Positions 42,321 through 51,148 of a stretch of 64,000 nucleotides of DNA are shown in pieces. Under the pieces are notes generated by a model, which ran no database searches, had not been told where the DNA came from, and worked only from the letters and a program-made list of their open reading frames with translations. Position 1 is the first letter of the stretch, and each line of letters begins with the position of its first letter. Source of the stretch: Sphingobacterium prati (GTDB lineage Bacteria; Bacteroidota; Bacteroidia; Sphingobacteriales; Sphingobacteriaceae); contig NZ_JABJWY010000038.1 of NCBI RefSeq assembly GCF_013167215.1, positions 861,700 through 925,699 on the forward strand, written 5' to 3'. The position numbers were made by a program, and so were the translations under genes.

Positions 42321-42926
42321 TTATTTTCCGGATGTATAAAGTATAGGGTTCAGTTCGGGATCGTTATACATTTTCATCTGTTTATAGACCTTCATGTATT
42401 TTTCACCCGATTCTATAGCAGTCAATAATTCGTCGATACTTTGTGAAAGATCTGTACGTTGCTCGAGCAAGATGTTCAATTTGCTCTGACAAGCAGTGAT
42501 ATGTGCTTCTGTGGCATCTGAACGGAGCGTTTCCTGCTCCATATGATAAATTTTTAAAGCCAGGATGGACAATCTATCAATAGCCCAAGCTGGGCTTTCG
42601 GTATTGATTTTTGCTGAAGGCAATGCTTGGATACCTTGATATTTTTGCAAAAAGTAACTGTCGATATATTCTACCGTATCCGTGCGGTATTGATTCGACT
42701 CATCAATGCGTCGTTTCCAATATAATCCGTCCTTGGGATCTATCGCGGGATTACGTACAACATCTTCCATATGCCATTGTACAGTGTCAATCCAGCACTT
42801 TAAGTATAGGAGGTGTTCTAGGGATTGTTTGTCATACGGATTCTGGATTGGATGATCAATCTGATCGTATACGTGGTAATCCTGGATAGCACGTTGAAAA
42901 ATTGGATTTGCTATTGCACTAATCAT
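42321..42926 (-). CDS. DUF4254 domain-containing protein
   Basis: This 201-residue all-helical protein has NPYDKQSLEHLLYLKCWIDTVQWHMEDVVRNPAIDP, KRRIDESNQYRTDTVEYIDSYF, and SPAWAIDRLSILALKIYHMEQE. This pattern matches DUF4254, found almost only in Bacteroidota and regularly next to GT9 genes. No signal peptide. The function is not known; the constant company with LPS glycosyltransferases suggests a helper role. It heads the three-gene operon. Confidence 0.85.
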   Translation of the reverse strand: MISAIANPIFQRAIQDYHVYDQIDHPIQNPYDKQSLEHLLYLKCWIDTVQWHMEDVVRNPAIDPKDGLYWKRRIDESNQYRTDTVEYIDSYFLQKYQGIQALPSAKINTESPAWAIDRLSILALKIYHMEQETLRSDATEAHITACQSKLNILLEQRTDLSQSIDELLTAIESGEKYMKVYKQMKMYNDPELNPILYTSGK

Positions 42927-42930
42927 GGTA

Positions 42931-42961
42931 CAAACTTAGATAAATTGCTTTTTATATGCAA
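42931..42961 (-). promoter_or_regulatory. Promoter of the DUF4254-GT9-GT4 operon
   Basis: The minus strand reads TTG (42961-42959), a 20-nt gap, then TAAGTTTG (42938-42931). The -7 element ends only 4 nt before the ATG, so the transcript may be leaderless. Confidence 0.5.
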
Positions 42962-43180
42962 TTTAATTGCGCTCCATATAAAAACAATTATTCGTTCTTG
43001 TCGCTTCTTTTTAGCGCTCATGATTGCCACGCAATTTATCCTTCTCTCCTCGATCATAGAAAGGCTTTTATCTGAGAAAATTAAAATATAGGATGGAGCT
43101 ACCCTTAACTTCGGGTACTGTCTAAATACGTTAAATTAGGGACAAATCCGGCTACTGAAGAGCGGATTTTAATGGCTTTT

Positions 43181-44662
43181 TTAAAAAGCAGAAAGCAATA
43201 CGTCCGGGAATAATCCAAGCAAGACGACCAAAAGAGTACACAGCAAGCCAATACCGAGAAGCAAAGGATTGGATTTGCCTGTATATTGACCAACACTGTC
43301 TTTCAAGAAAGCATTCAATGGGATTTTAAAGTAATAAAATAGGGAGATCACTGAGGTGAGGGCGCCCACGATTAACAAAGCCAGTAACCCAAAAGATTGG
43401 AAGTTTTGATATTGTTCAAATACCTTTGAAAATATCAGGAGCTTTCCGACAAATCCAGCCGTCGGAGGCAAACCGATCAAAGCGATTAAGACTATGGAAA
43501 ATGCGGTGAACAATACAGGTGATTGCTTGCCCAGTCCTTTATAGGATTCGATAGACGTGTTTCCCAGATTGGATTCCAAGCTGTCAATAAAAATAAAAAC
43601 AGCAATATTCATCAATGCATAGATTGCTAAATAGAACAGCAAAACGTTTGACTCATTGTTTTGATAGACCAATACCGCCATCAAGAGTATTCCGGTGTGG
43701 CCAATGGAAGAATAGGCCATCATCCGCTTGGCATCCTGTTGCCGTAATGCCGCCAGATTACCGATCAGCATGGTTGTGATAGCAATGATAATAATCGCGT
43801 AAGCCAAGAAATCGCTGAAATAAAAAGATACAGCAAGCCAGGCTGCAAGCAATTTAGAAAGGAGTACCACAACGGCAATTTTCGGTACAGTCGCCAGGTA
43901 AGTGGTGATCACTGTTGGTGCTCCCTGATAAACATCGGGGCTCCAAACGTGAAATGGGAAAAAACTCAATTTAAAACCAATGCCAGTTAGTAAAAATAGG
44001 AGGGCAATACTGATCATGAGTTTCGGCGCTTCCACCAGGCCCGCGATATGGCTCTGCGCATCAAAATTCAGGTTTCCCGTGAAACCGTATAATAAGGAAA
44101 GACCATAGAGCATGACGGCTGCACAGATAGAACCGAACAGTACATATTTCATCGCTGCTTCGGACTGTGCTTTATTGGACGAAAAATAACCGACCATAAT
44201 ATAAGAACTGATGGATACCGTTTCGACGGAAATGAAGATCATCAGCCAGTTGCTCGACATGGTCAATAGGTTCAACCCTAAGGTTGCGGTCAACAGTACG
44301 GCATACAAATCTCCCAGAGGTCGATCATGCTGATGACGCTGCTGAATAAAAATTGTAATGAGCAGGGTTGAAAGCAGAATAATCAGCCGTGCCGATGTGG
44401 CGAATGTATCAATGTGGATCATGTCGAAGAATCCCACCATCTCTACATGGCTTAACCCTTGCCCCAATAGGTAACAGCCGCTTAACAACAATCCAGCGAT
44501 TGTAATCGTAAACGATGTTTTGTCCCAATATCTGTCACAGAAAAGGCTAGCGATAATAGCGCCTATAAACGTAATGATCAGCGTTAGTTCCGGTTTGAAA
44601 TAAGGAATGCTACCAATAATTTGATCTATAAGTGAACTGATATATGGACTGAATGCGAGCAT
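43181..44662 (-). CDS. nuoN: NADH-quinone oxidoreductase subunit N
   Basis: This 493-residue antiporter-like membrane subunit of respiratory complex I has about 14 transmembrane helices. It carries the proton-channel signature helices: MSSNWLMIFISVETVSISSYIMVGYF (conserved Glu), FLLTGIGFKLSFFPFHVWSPDVYQGAP (conserved Lys) and DAKRMMAYSSIGHTGILLMAV. It is the last gene of the nuoH-N block, 6 nt after nuoM. A weak hairpin (AAATCCG/CGGATTT at 43144-43169) follows but lacks a T-run. Confidence 0.95.
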   Translation of the reverse strand: MLAFSPYISSLIDQIIGSIPYFKPELTLIITFIGAIIASLFCDRYWDKTSFTITIAGLLLSGCYLLGQGLSHVEMVGFFDMIHIDTFATSARLIILLSTLLITIFIQQRHQHDRPLGDLYAVLLTATLGLNLLTMSSNWLMIFISVETVSISSYIMVGYFSSNKAQSEAAMKYVLFGSICAAVMLYGLSLLYGFTGNLNFDAQSHIAGLVEAPKLMISIALLFLLTGIGFKLSFFPFHVWSPDVYQGAPTVITTYLATVPKIAVVVLLSKLLAAWLAVSFYFSDFLAYAIIIIAITTMLIGNLAALRQQDAKRMMAYSSIGHTGILLMAVLVYQNNESNVLLFYLAIYALMNIAVFIFIDSLESNLGNTSIESYKGLGKQSPVLFTAFSIVLIALIGLPPTAGFVGKLLIFSKVFEQYQNFQSFGLLALLIVGALTSVISLFYYFKIPLNAFLKDSVGQYTGKSNPLLLGIGLLCTLLVVLLGLFPDVLLSAF

Positions 44663-44668
44663 GCTGAA

Positions 44669-46270
44669 TTAGATAAATTGTTGGATAAAGCTGACAAGAT
44701 TCAATACACTTGCATTGAGGTTGTTGAATATCAAGGATGGCATAACACCTAGTAAAAGTGCGAGCGCCAAAGTAGGGAAAAGAATCAGCTGTTCACGGCT
44801 GTTGATATCGTTCAATTCATTCGCCCAAGATTCGCCGCCTTTTAATCTGATCTGACCAAAAAACATCCGTTGAAGTGTCCATAAAAAATAGGCTGCACTC
44901 AAGAGGATACCAATTGAGCCGGCTATCGCCATCCAACGGGGAAGGCCGGTACCTACACTGGCTGCATTGAACGAACCGATGATAACAAATGCTTCGCCAA
45001 TAAACGCTGAGAACCCAGGAAGACCCAATGAAGCGAAGAATGCAACAGCAACATAGCCTGTATACTTCGGCATTAGCTGGGCCAGACCTCTGAAGCTATA
45101 GATATTTCGATCGTGCACACGGTCATAAACCACACCGACAAGGAAAAAAAGTGCCGCCGATAGAAAACCATGGGAGATCATTTGGAACATGGCGCCTGAA
45201 ATTCCTTCGGCTGTCAATGAGGCAATGCCGAGCAATACAAAGCCCATGTGGGATACCGATGAATAGGCAATCATCCGTTTTAAATCTTTTTGTGCTAAGG
45301 CATTTAATGCGCCATAGATAATGGAGATGACGCCGATCAGTCCAAGCCACCAATTTGAAAGTGCGGCCATGTCTGGAAAAATGCTATAACATATACGGAT
45401 AATCCCGTAACCACCGATTTTTAACAGGATCCCCGCTAAAATAATGGATACCGGAGTCGGCGCCTCAACGTGTGCATCTGGCAACCAGGTGTGCAGCGGT
45501 ACGATAGGTACTTTGATCGCAAAAGCGAAAAAGAGTACGACAAAACCAACCAATCTGGCCGATATACCCAATATTTCTTGATAGCCGTCCCACCCGAAGA
45601 TTGAATCTCCTAAATAATTTTGCGGATTCATCATGTAGATCATATTGAAGGTATGCGCCCCGGTTAGCGGATTGATCACCGAAAAATATAAACCTACAAT
45701 GATCAACAGCATAAACACCGATCCAAAAAGGGTATAGAGAAAGAATTTTATGGCAGCATATTCACGTCGCGCACCGCCCCAGATACCGATTAAAAAGTAT
45801 AACGGTAGGAGCATGACCTCATAGAACAGATAAAATAAAAAGAAATCCAATGCACAGAAGATGCCCATTACAGCCATATTGAGTACCATAAGCAAGGCGA
45901 AATAACCTTTGGGGCTTTTTTGTATATTCCAGGAGGCTCCGATTGCCATCAGCATCACGAAAGCACTGAGCAGTAATAATGGCATGGAAATTCCATCTAT
46001 CCCGACCAGATAATCGATCTCCAGTTTCCCTATAGAACCTAAGTCAAGGCGAATCCAGGGAAGCTGTTCGACAAATTGATACCCTCCCAAATCCTGGACA
46101 CCAGGTTGGCTGGCATCAAAATGAGCATAGCATATTCCGGCCAGTACAAATTGTACCACCGTAAATGCTAGGGCAATATATTTGTAACTCGATTTGTATC
46201 GTGTCGGTAGGGCGAGGATAAACGCCGTCGCCAGAAGCGGTAAAAATATCAGTAAGGATAAAATAGGCAT
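44669..46270 (-). CDS. nuoM: NADH-quinone oxidoreductase subunit M
   Basis: This 533-residue subunit pumps protons as one of three antiporter-like modules in the complex I membrane arm. DFFLFYLFYEVMLLPLYFLIGIWGG carries the essential Glu; FFAFAIKVPIVPLHTWLPDAHVEAPTPVSIILAGILLKIGGYGIIR carries the Lys and helix-7/8 break; DLKRMIAYSSVSHMGFVLLGI is also typical. It has the family length. nuoL ends 3 nt before it. Confidence 0.96.
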   Translation of the reverse strand: MPILSLLIFLPLLATAFILALPTRYKSSYKYIALAFTVVQFVLAGICYAHFDASQPGVQDLGGYQFVEQLPWIRLDLGSIGKLEIDYLVGIDGISMPLLLLSAFVMLMAIGASWNIQKSPKGYFALLMVLNMAVMGIFCALDFFLFYLFYEVMLLPLYFLIGIWGGARREYAAIKFFLYTLFGSVFMLLIIVGLYFSVINPLTGAHTFNMIYMMNPQNYLGDSIFGWDGYQEILGISARLVGFVVLFFAFAIKVPIVPLHTWLPDAHVEAPTPVSIILAGILLKIGGYGIIRICYSIFPDMAALSNWWLGLIGVISIIYGALNALAQKDLKRMIAYSSVSHMGFVLLGIASLTAEGISGAMFQMISHGFLSAALFFLVGVVYDRVHDRNIYSFRGLAQLMPKYTGYVAVAFFASLGLPGFSAFIGEAFVIIGSFNAASVGTGLPRWMAIAGSIGILLSAAYFLWTLQRMFFGQIRLKGGESWANELNDINSREQLILFPTLALALLLGVMPSLIFNNLNASVLNLVSFIQQFI

Positions 46271-46273
46271 TTC

Positions 46274-48328
46274 CTAAAAAAATATAAGATAAATTAAACC
46301 AAGTAAAACGAATAGAAAAACGGAATACAAGGCAGTCTGTAATTTGCCATTCTGTACCAGGCGAACCTGGTTGCCAGTCCAGTAGGTAACAGAAGCAACT
46401 GCATTGACAAAACCGTCTACAATATGTTTGTCCATCCACACGCTCAATCGGGAGAGGGATAGGACGATAAACTGAATAAAAGCGACAAGTGAATCGACTA
46501 CATAGCGGTCAAACCAGTAACAGAACCGCGCTAGTTTCAGTGCGCCATCAACAAAGATCCATTGATAGAGTTCATTGATATAAGCCTGGTTGAACGCTGC
46601 CTTCAGCGACAAGCTATTGGCGTTAAGCGGATATTTTTGTTGTACGTACCATTTCCAGCCGATTATCCAACTCACTGCCGAACCGATCAATAAAAGCAAT
46701 GGAATAATCACATGTGCGTTGTGGCTCGGTGCAAACGTGTATTCATCCAATAGAAGGCCATCCATCAACCAGGAATCGTGATAGGAGAATGGATTGAGCG
46801 AAAATACCGGGAATAAGCAGCAGAGCCCCAATAGAAACATTGGAATCAACATGGTTTTTGATGCTTCGTGCAGGGGGGCATCAAGCAATTTGTCCCTGAC
46901 TTGATCCATTATCCGGAAATCACCGAAAAAAGCCTTAAAGATCAAGCGACCAATATAAAACGCGGTCAGTATACTGACTATAACAAGAATGATTGGAATA
47001 AGGAGGTAAAAATCGCCTTTTGACTGAGCCCACTCATAAGCGGATATAACGATACTGTCCTTGGAAAGATAACCTGATGTCAACGGGAAGCCTGCGAGCG
47101 CTAGTGAGGCAATGCTCATCAGCATAAATGTTTTGGGCATATACTTTCTGAGACCACCCATATTCCGAAGATCCTGTGGGTCAAAATCAAGCTGGCTGTG
47201 TACTTTAAAATGTGTCATCTCATGGATGATCGCCCCTGCAGAGAGAAACAATAGACATTTAAAGAATGCGTGCGTGACTAAATGAAAGAGTGCTGCGTCC
47301 CAAGTCCCGATACCAATTCCCACCATCATAAAACCCAGTTGTGAGATGGTTGAAAAGGCTAGGATACGCTTAATATCGTATTGACCTAGCGCAAAATACG
47401 CTGCGGATGCCGCGGTGATTGTACCTATGGTAGCGATAAATAACAATGTGCTTTCATTGAATAAGGGAAATACGGTGGCCAGCAAAAATACGCCTGCTGC
47501 GACCATAGTAGCGGCGTGGATCAACGATGACACCGATGTTGGTCCTTCCATGGCATCTGGTAGCCATACATGTAACGGGAATTGAGCTGATTTGGCCATC
47601 GCCGCAAGGAAAAACGCTAGTCCTGCTATCGTAAGCCAAATCTGATCCATGCTGTTGACCGGAGAGACCCACTGTCCATTGGTGACAGCAGATTGATAGA
47701 TCAATCCCGCTTCTCCAAAAAGATCGACCAGATTGAGGGTCTTGAACTGCGTAAATATAATGGCCAAACCAATCAGAAAACCGAGGTCTCCGATGCGGTT
47801 TACTAGAAATGCTTTTTTATTGGCCTGTACAGCTGTTTCGCGTGTGAACCAAAAGCCGATAAGGAGATAGGAAGCAAAACCGACCAGTTCCCAAAAGATA
47901 TACATGAGCAACAGGCTATCCATAATGACCAATCCAAGCATGGCAAAACAGAAGAGACTAAGATACATCCAATAGCGATGAACACCAGGGTCGCCTTTCA
48001 TATAGGCTCTTGAGTAGATATGTACCGGAAGGGCAACTGTTGGTACCAAAAGAAGCATAAGTACACTCAGGTTATTCAATAGGATGCCAACTTTAAAGGT
48101 AGACGCACCAATGGTGAACCAGGTGAGTTGAGCAGATACGACTGGATGATTCCAAATGGTCAGCCAAGTAAGTGCAGCAAATATAAAACTACATACAATT
48201 CCAAGCAGGGAAATAATCCCGGACTGATCGCGCTTACCTACCAGCGCTTGATATAAAAAAGCGACAAGTGGTGCGGCTACTGTAAGCAGCGCAGTGTATA
48301 TGGGTGATATGTGAGCAAGTTGGTTCAA
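46274..48328 (-). CDS. nuoL: NADH-quinone oxidoreductase subunit L
   Basis: This 684-residue distal antiporter-like subunit has the long lateral helix at its C-terminus. DSLLLMYIFWELVGFASYLLIGFWF, FFLAAMAKSAQFPLHVWLPDAMEGPTSVSSLIHAATMVAAGVFLL and DIKRILAFSTISQLGFMMVGIGIG are the standard proton-channel blocks. The usual length is about 610-680; no unusual insertion is noticed. It is 3 nt from both nuoK and nuoM. Confidence 0.96.
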   Translation of the reverse strand: MNQLAHISPIYTALLTVAAPLVAFLYQALVGKRDQSGIISLLGIVCSFIFAALTWLTIWNHPVVSAQLTWFTIGASTFKVGILLNNLSVLMLLLVPTVALPVHIYSRAYMKGDPGVHRYWMYLSLFCFAMLGLVIMDSLLLMYIFWELVGFASYLLIGFWFTRETAVQANKKAFLVNRIGDLGFLIGLAIIFTQFKTLNLVDLFGEAGLIYQSAVTNGQWVSPVNSMDQIWLTIAGLAFFLAAMAKSAQFPLHVWLPDAMEGPTSVSSLIHAATMVAAGVFLLATVFPLFNESTLLFIATIGTITAASAAYFALGQYDIKRILAFSTISQLGFMMVGIGIGTWDAALFHLVTHAFFKCLLFLSAGAIIHEMTHFKVHSQLDFDPQDLRNMGGLRKYMPKTFMLMSIASLALAGFPLTSGYLSKDSIVISAYEWAQSKGDFYLLIPIILVIVSILTAFYIGRLIFKAFFGDFRIMDQVRDKLLDAPLHEASKTMLIPMFLLGLCCLFPVFSLNPFSYHDSWLMDGLLLDEYTFAPSHNAHVIIPLLLLIGSAVSWIIGWKWYVQQKYPLNANSLSLKAAFNQAYINELYQWIFVDGALKLARFCYWFDRYVVDSLVAFIQFIVLSLSRLSVWMDKHIVDGFVNAVASVTYWTGNQVRLVQNGKLQTALYSVFLFVLLGLIYLIFF

Positions 48329-48331
48329 TTC

Positions 48332-48640
48332 TTACTTATCTTTTAATTCATTGATTTGATCGGGATTGATGGTTTTATAATGTCTGTATACATTTAAAAC
48401 CAGTGCTAATCCAACAGCAACAGCCGCAGCAGCAAGAACAATGGCGAATAAGGCAAAAATCTGCCCACCATAACTAACTTTATCGTATTTACCAAAAGCC
48501 ACAAAGTTTAAGATCGAGGCATTGATCATAAGCTCAATACCCACTAAAATCATAATGGCATTTTTCTTGGAAAGTACGGTATAAAGACCAATACAGAATA
48601 TGCAGGCACTGACAACCAGAAAATGTGTTAGAGTAATCAT
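48332..48640 (-). CDS. nuoK: NADH-quinone oxidoreductase subunit K
   Basis: This 102-residue, three-helix complex I subunit has MILVGIELMINASILNFVAF with the conserved Glu of helix 2, then QIFALFAIVLAAAAVAVGLAL with the second conserved acidic context in helix 3. It contributes to the hydrophilic axis carrying protons near NuoN. Its first 4 nt overlap the end of nuoJ. Confidence 0.95.
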   Translation of the reverse strand: MITLTHFLVVSACIFCIGLYTVLSKKNAIMILVGIELMINASILNFVAFGKYDKVSYGGQIFALFAIVLAAAAVAVGLALVLNVYRHYKTINPDQINELKDK

Positions 48641-49179
48641 CTGTTGCGCTCCTTTCGCGATAAATGTGAGGCTCCGATAAGTGCCATCATCAAAAAGACC
48701 GATATGATTTCAAAAGGCAACACATAAAAAGTCATAAATCGCAATCCGATTTGTTGAATATTATTATCTGTTGGAATAATTTCGGTATTATTTTGCCGGG
48801 CCTGTAGAATCCAGGTTGGGATAGACTGCTGCCATTCGTTTATGCCAAGTATCATGAGGGTTAGAAAACCCAAGGTCAATACAATTGCTTGCCACTTGGG
48901 CATGCTTAGAAATGAGCCACTACTGTCCTGAAGATCTTTCAATAGTTCTTTGTTGGAGAGCATAAAGGCAAATAACATCAGAATTAATACGCCACCCACA
49001 TAGACCATGATTTGTGTGATGGCTACAAAATCTGCTAAGGCAAAGAGGTAGAGACCCGCCATGGCGAAGAGCACGATAAAAAATAAAAAAAGGGCACGGG
49101 CTATATTTTTAAGATTGACCAGGAGCAGTGCGGATCCAATTGCCAGTACAGCAAAGGCATAAAATAAAATAATTTCCAT
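48637..49179 (-). CDS. nuoJ: NADH-quinone oxidoreductase subunit J
   Basis: From the ATG at 49179 (MEIILFYAFAVLAIGSALL, 180 aa) this is a five-helix NuoJ subunit with LVNLKNIARALFLFFIVLFAMAGLYLFALADFVAITQIMVYVGGVLILMLFAFML, including the conserved helix-3 Gly/Tyr region. A longer reading from 49248 would overlap nuoI and add a basic stretch with no NuoJ similarity. It lies 4 nt after nuoI and overlaps nuoK by 4 nt. Confidence 0.94.
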   Translation of the reverse strand: MEIILFYAFAVLAIGSALLLVNLKNIARALFLFFIVLFAMAGLYLFALADFVAITQIMVYVGGVLILMLFAFMLSNKELLKDLQDSSGSFLSMPKWQAIVLTLGFLTLMILGINEWQQSIPTWILQARQNNTEIIPTDNNIQQIGLRFMTFYVLPFEIISVFLMMALIGASHLSRKERNR

Positions 49180-49183
49180 ATGC

Positions 49184-49747
49184 TTATTTTTGCTTTGCTG
49201 CCTCCTTTTCAGCTTGAAACTGCGTCCATTCCGCTTTGCGTTGGGCAACCTGTTCGTCGGTCATATCTGAAAAGCCGTAGATCAGATCGGTCAATTTTGG
49301 CGAGCTGCGGTCATATTCATTGGTCATGACAATACATTCGGTAGGGCAGACAACAGTACATAGGCCACAGTACATACATTTGGCCATATCAATATTGAAT
49401 TTGGCCGGATATAGCCGTTTGACGCTACCGTCCGAAGTCTTTCCGATCGCTTCTGGCGATTTGATTGCTTCAATCTCAATGCAATCTACCGGACATGCCT
49501 TTGCACAGAGATCGCATACGATACAATCGTCAATATCCACTTGCAATTGATATCGGGCAATTTCGGGGATAGGCATTTTTTCAGCGGGGTACTGTACGGT
49601 GACAATGCCCTCCTGATGGTCAAAATAATGATCGTTTTTGATATTTAATTCCTGACGCGAGCGTCGAGCGCCAAACAAGTGCTTCACAGTCAAAGATAAA
49701 CCTTTGATTGCTGTACGAAATGCGTGGGAAGCCGTTTTAAATATCAT
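49184..49747 (-). CDS. nuoI: NADH-quinone oxidoreductase subunit I (2 x 4Fe-4S)
   Basis: This 187-residue ferredoxin-like subunit carries clusters N6a and N6b. The two CxxCxxCxxxCP motifs are C75-C78-C81-C85 (DDCIVCDLCAKACPVDC) and C124-C127-C130-C134 (AKCMYCGLCTVVCPTEC). It hands electrons on from the peripheral arm towards NuoB. It is encoded 3 nt after nuoH. Its electron-donor subunits NuoB, C/D and G are not encoded nearby. Confidence 0.95.
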   Translation of the reverse strand: MIFKTASHAFRTAIKGLSLTVKHLFGARRSRQELNIKNDHYFDHQEGIVTVQYPAEKMPIPEIARYQLQVDIDDCIVCDLCAKACPVDCIEIEAIKSPEAIGKTSDGSVKRLYPAKFNIDMAKCMYCGLCTVVCPTECIVMTNEYDRSSPKLTDLIYGFSDMTDEQVAQRKAEWTQFQAEKEAAKQK

Positions 49748-49750
49748 ATC

Positions 49751-50824
49751 TTATGCTATAATTAATATTCTCCAAATGGCGGAAATAGCCATGCAAATAA
49801 AAGCTAACGGTGTCAGCACCTTCCAACATAAGCTCATTAATTGATCTGCACGCAAGCGGGGTAAGGTCCACCGAATCCACATTTGTACCCCTACGATAAA
49901 TAATGATTTGGCCAGGGTCCAAAAGATTCCCCAGGCCAGCCCGGTTGTCCAGTCGGCCAATCGCATAGCACCGATATTGGGGAGCGGTGAATTCCAGCCA
50001 CCTAGAAATAGGACTACGCCTAACATCGCTACCAAAAACATCATGGCATATTCGGCCAAAAAGATAAAGGCAAACTGTATGCCGCCATATTCCGTATGGA
50101 AACCACCCACCAATTCGGATTCCGCTTCAGGAATATCGAATGGTGCCCGGTTACATTCCGCAAGCGTTGCGATAAAGAATATGAGATAAGTGACAATTAA
50201 ATGGGGCGCTTGGAAAATATTCCAAGCGAAGATGCCGCCAATCTCATTCACTTCCCAAAAACCTAAAAATTTGATACTTCCGTTGGTCAGAATACCCTGG
50301 CCGATTGCGATTTCATTGAGATTTAGGGTCTGTGTTAACATGACCACTGTAATGAGGGAGAGCCCAACAGGTATTTCATAGGAAACCATTTGCGCTATTG
50401 CGCGCATGGACCCCAATAGGGAATATTTGTTGTTGGATCCCCAGCCAGCCATCAAAATCCCCAATGCGTCAATGGAGATGATGGCCATAATAAAGAATAA
50501 TCCGGTATGTGTATTCGCCGGAATAAAATCTTTGGACCAGGGAATGACTGAAAACCCGGTGAAAACAGCTACGAAAATAATAACTGGAGCAATTCTAAAA
50601 AGAATTTTATCGGCTAATGTGGGTGTTATTAACTCTTTTTGAAGTAGTTTAAGGATATCGGCTATGGTCTGTAAAGTACCGTATTTTCCGGTTTCCATTG
50701 GTCCGAGACGATCTTGGACAAATCCCGCAATCTTACGCTCAGCATATACTGCAAATAAGGTAAATGCTGCTATAAAGGTGAAAATAGCAATCGGAACCAA
50801 GATATGTAGTATTGTCTCCAGCAA
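49751..50824 (-). CDS. nuoH: NADH-quinone oxidoreductase subunit H
   Basis: This 357-residue membrane subunit lines the quinone chamber at the junction with the peripheral arm. Signature stretches are FAVYAERKIAGFVQDRLGPMETGKYGTLQTIADILKLL, SMRAIAQMVSYEIPVGL, and ATLAECNRAPFDIPEAESELVGGFHTEYGG with its conserved acidic residues. It is the first gene of the block; the preceding sequence is a 324-nt spacer and then gltA, not nuoG. It has a candidate promoter of its own. Confidence 0.95.
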   Translation of the reverse strand: MLETILHILVPIAIFTFIAAFTLFAVYAERKIAGFVQDRLGPMETGKYGTLQTIADILKLLQKELITPTLADKILFRIAPVIIFVAVFTGFSVIPWSKDFIPANTHTGLFFIMAIISIDALGILMAGWGSNNKYSLLGSMRAIAQMVSYEIPVGLSLITVVMLTQTLNLNEIAIGQGILTNGSIKFLGFWEVNEIGGIFAWNIFQAPHLIVTYLIFFIATLAECNRAPFDIPEAESELVGGFHTEYGGIQFAFIFLAEYAMMFLVAMLGVVLFLGGWNSPLPNIGAMRLADWTTGLAWGIFWTLAKSLFIVGVQMWIRWTLPRLRADQLMSLCWKVLTPLAFICMAISAIWRILIIA

Positions 50825-51101
50825 GTCTTATTTATAATGATTTTTAATAAGCGTCCAATGAATACGCAAACTTAACGAAAAACAAGGAATTTCGATAGGG
50901 AAAAATTAAAATATACTTAACAAGTAGATTATTGTGACATAATGAAGCTTTTAGCTAGATATTCGTGTTTAGATTTGAGGAGTTAGCATTGAACTTTTGG
51001 CTATATATGCCTGCGATTTTTCATACGGCGTGTGGATTTTTGTCTTCATAATGTATTTAAGAGACATGTGCTTTTAAAAGGAAACTCTACATAATCTCCA
51101 T
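50825..51101. other. Spacer between nuoH and the gltA terminator
   Basis: About 280 nt with no ORF and no trace of nuoG. It contains the candidate nuoH -7 element. Confidence 0.5.
50867..50874 (-). promoter_or_regulatory. Candidate -7 element for nuoH-N
   Basis: The minus strand reads TAAGTTTG, a full TAnnTTTG match, 43 nt before the nuoH start. The -33 region is poor. Confidence 0.4.
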
Positions 51102-51132
51102 AAAAAAAAGCATCTCGAAGGATGCTTTTTTT
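51102..51132 (-). terminator. Terminator of gltA
   Basis: A8-GCATC and GATGC-T7 form a strong hairpin with loop TCGAAG, 17 nt after the gltA stop. It is symmetric and could work in both directions. Confidence 0.9.
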
Positions 51133-51148
51133 ATGGATGTAAATCGAA

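Noticed and set aside
43144..43169. Terminator after nuoN
   Set aside because: A 7-bp stem (AAATCCG/CGGATTT) exists but there is no T-run after it on the minus strand.
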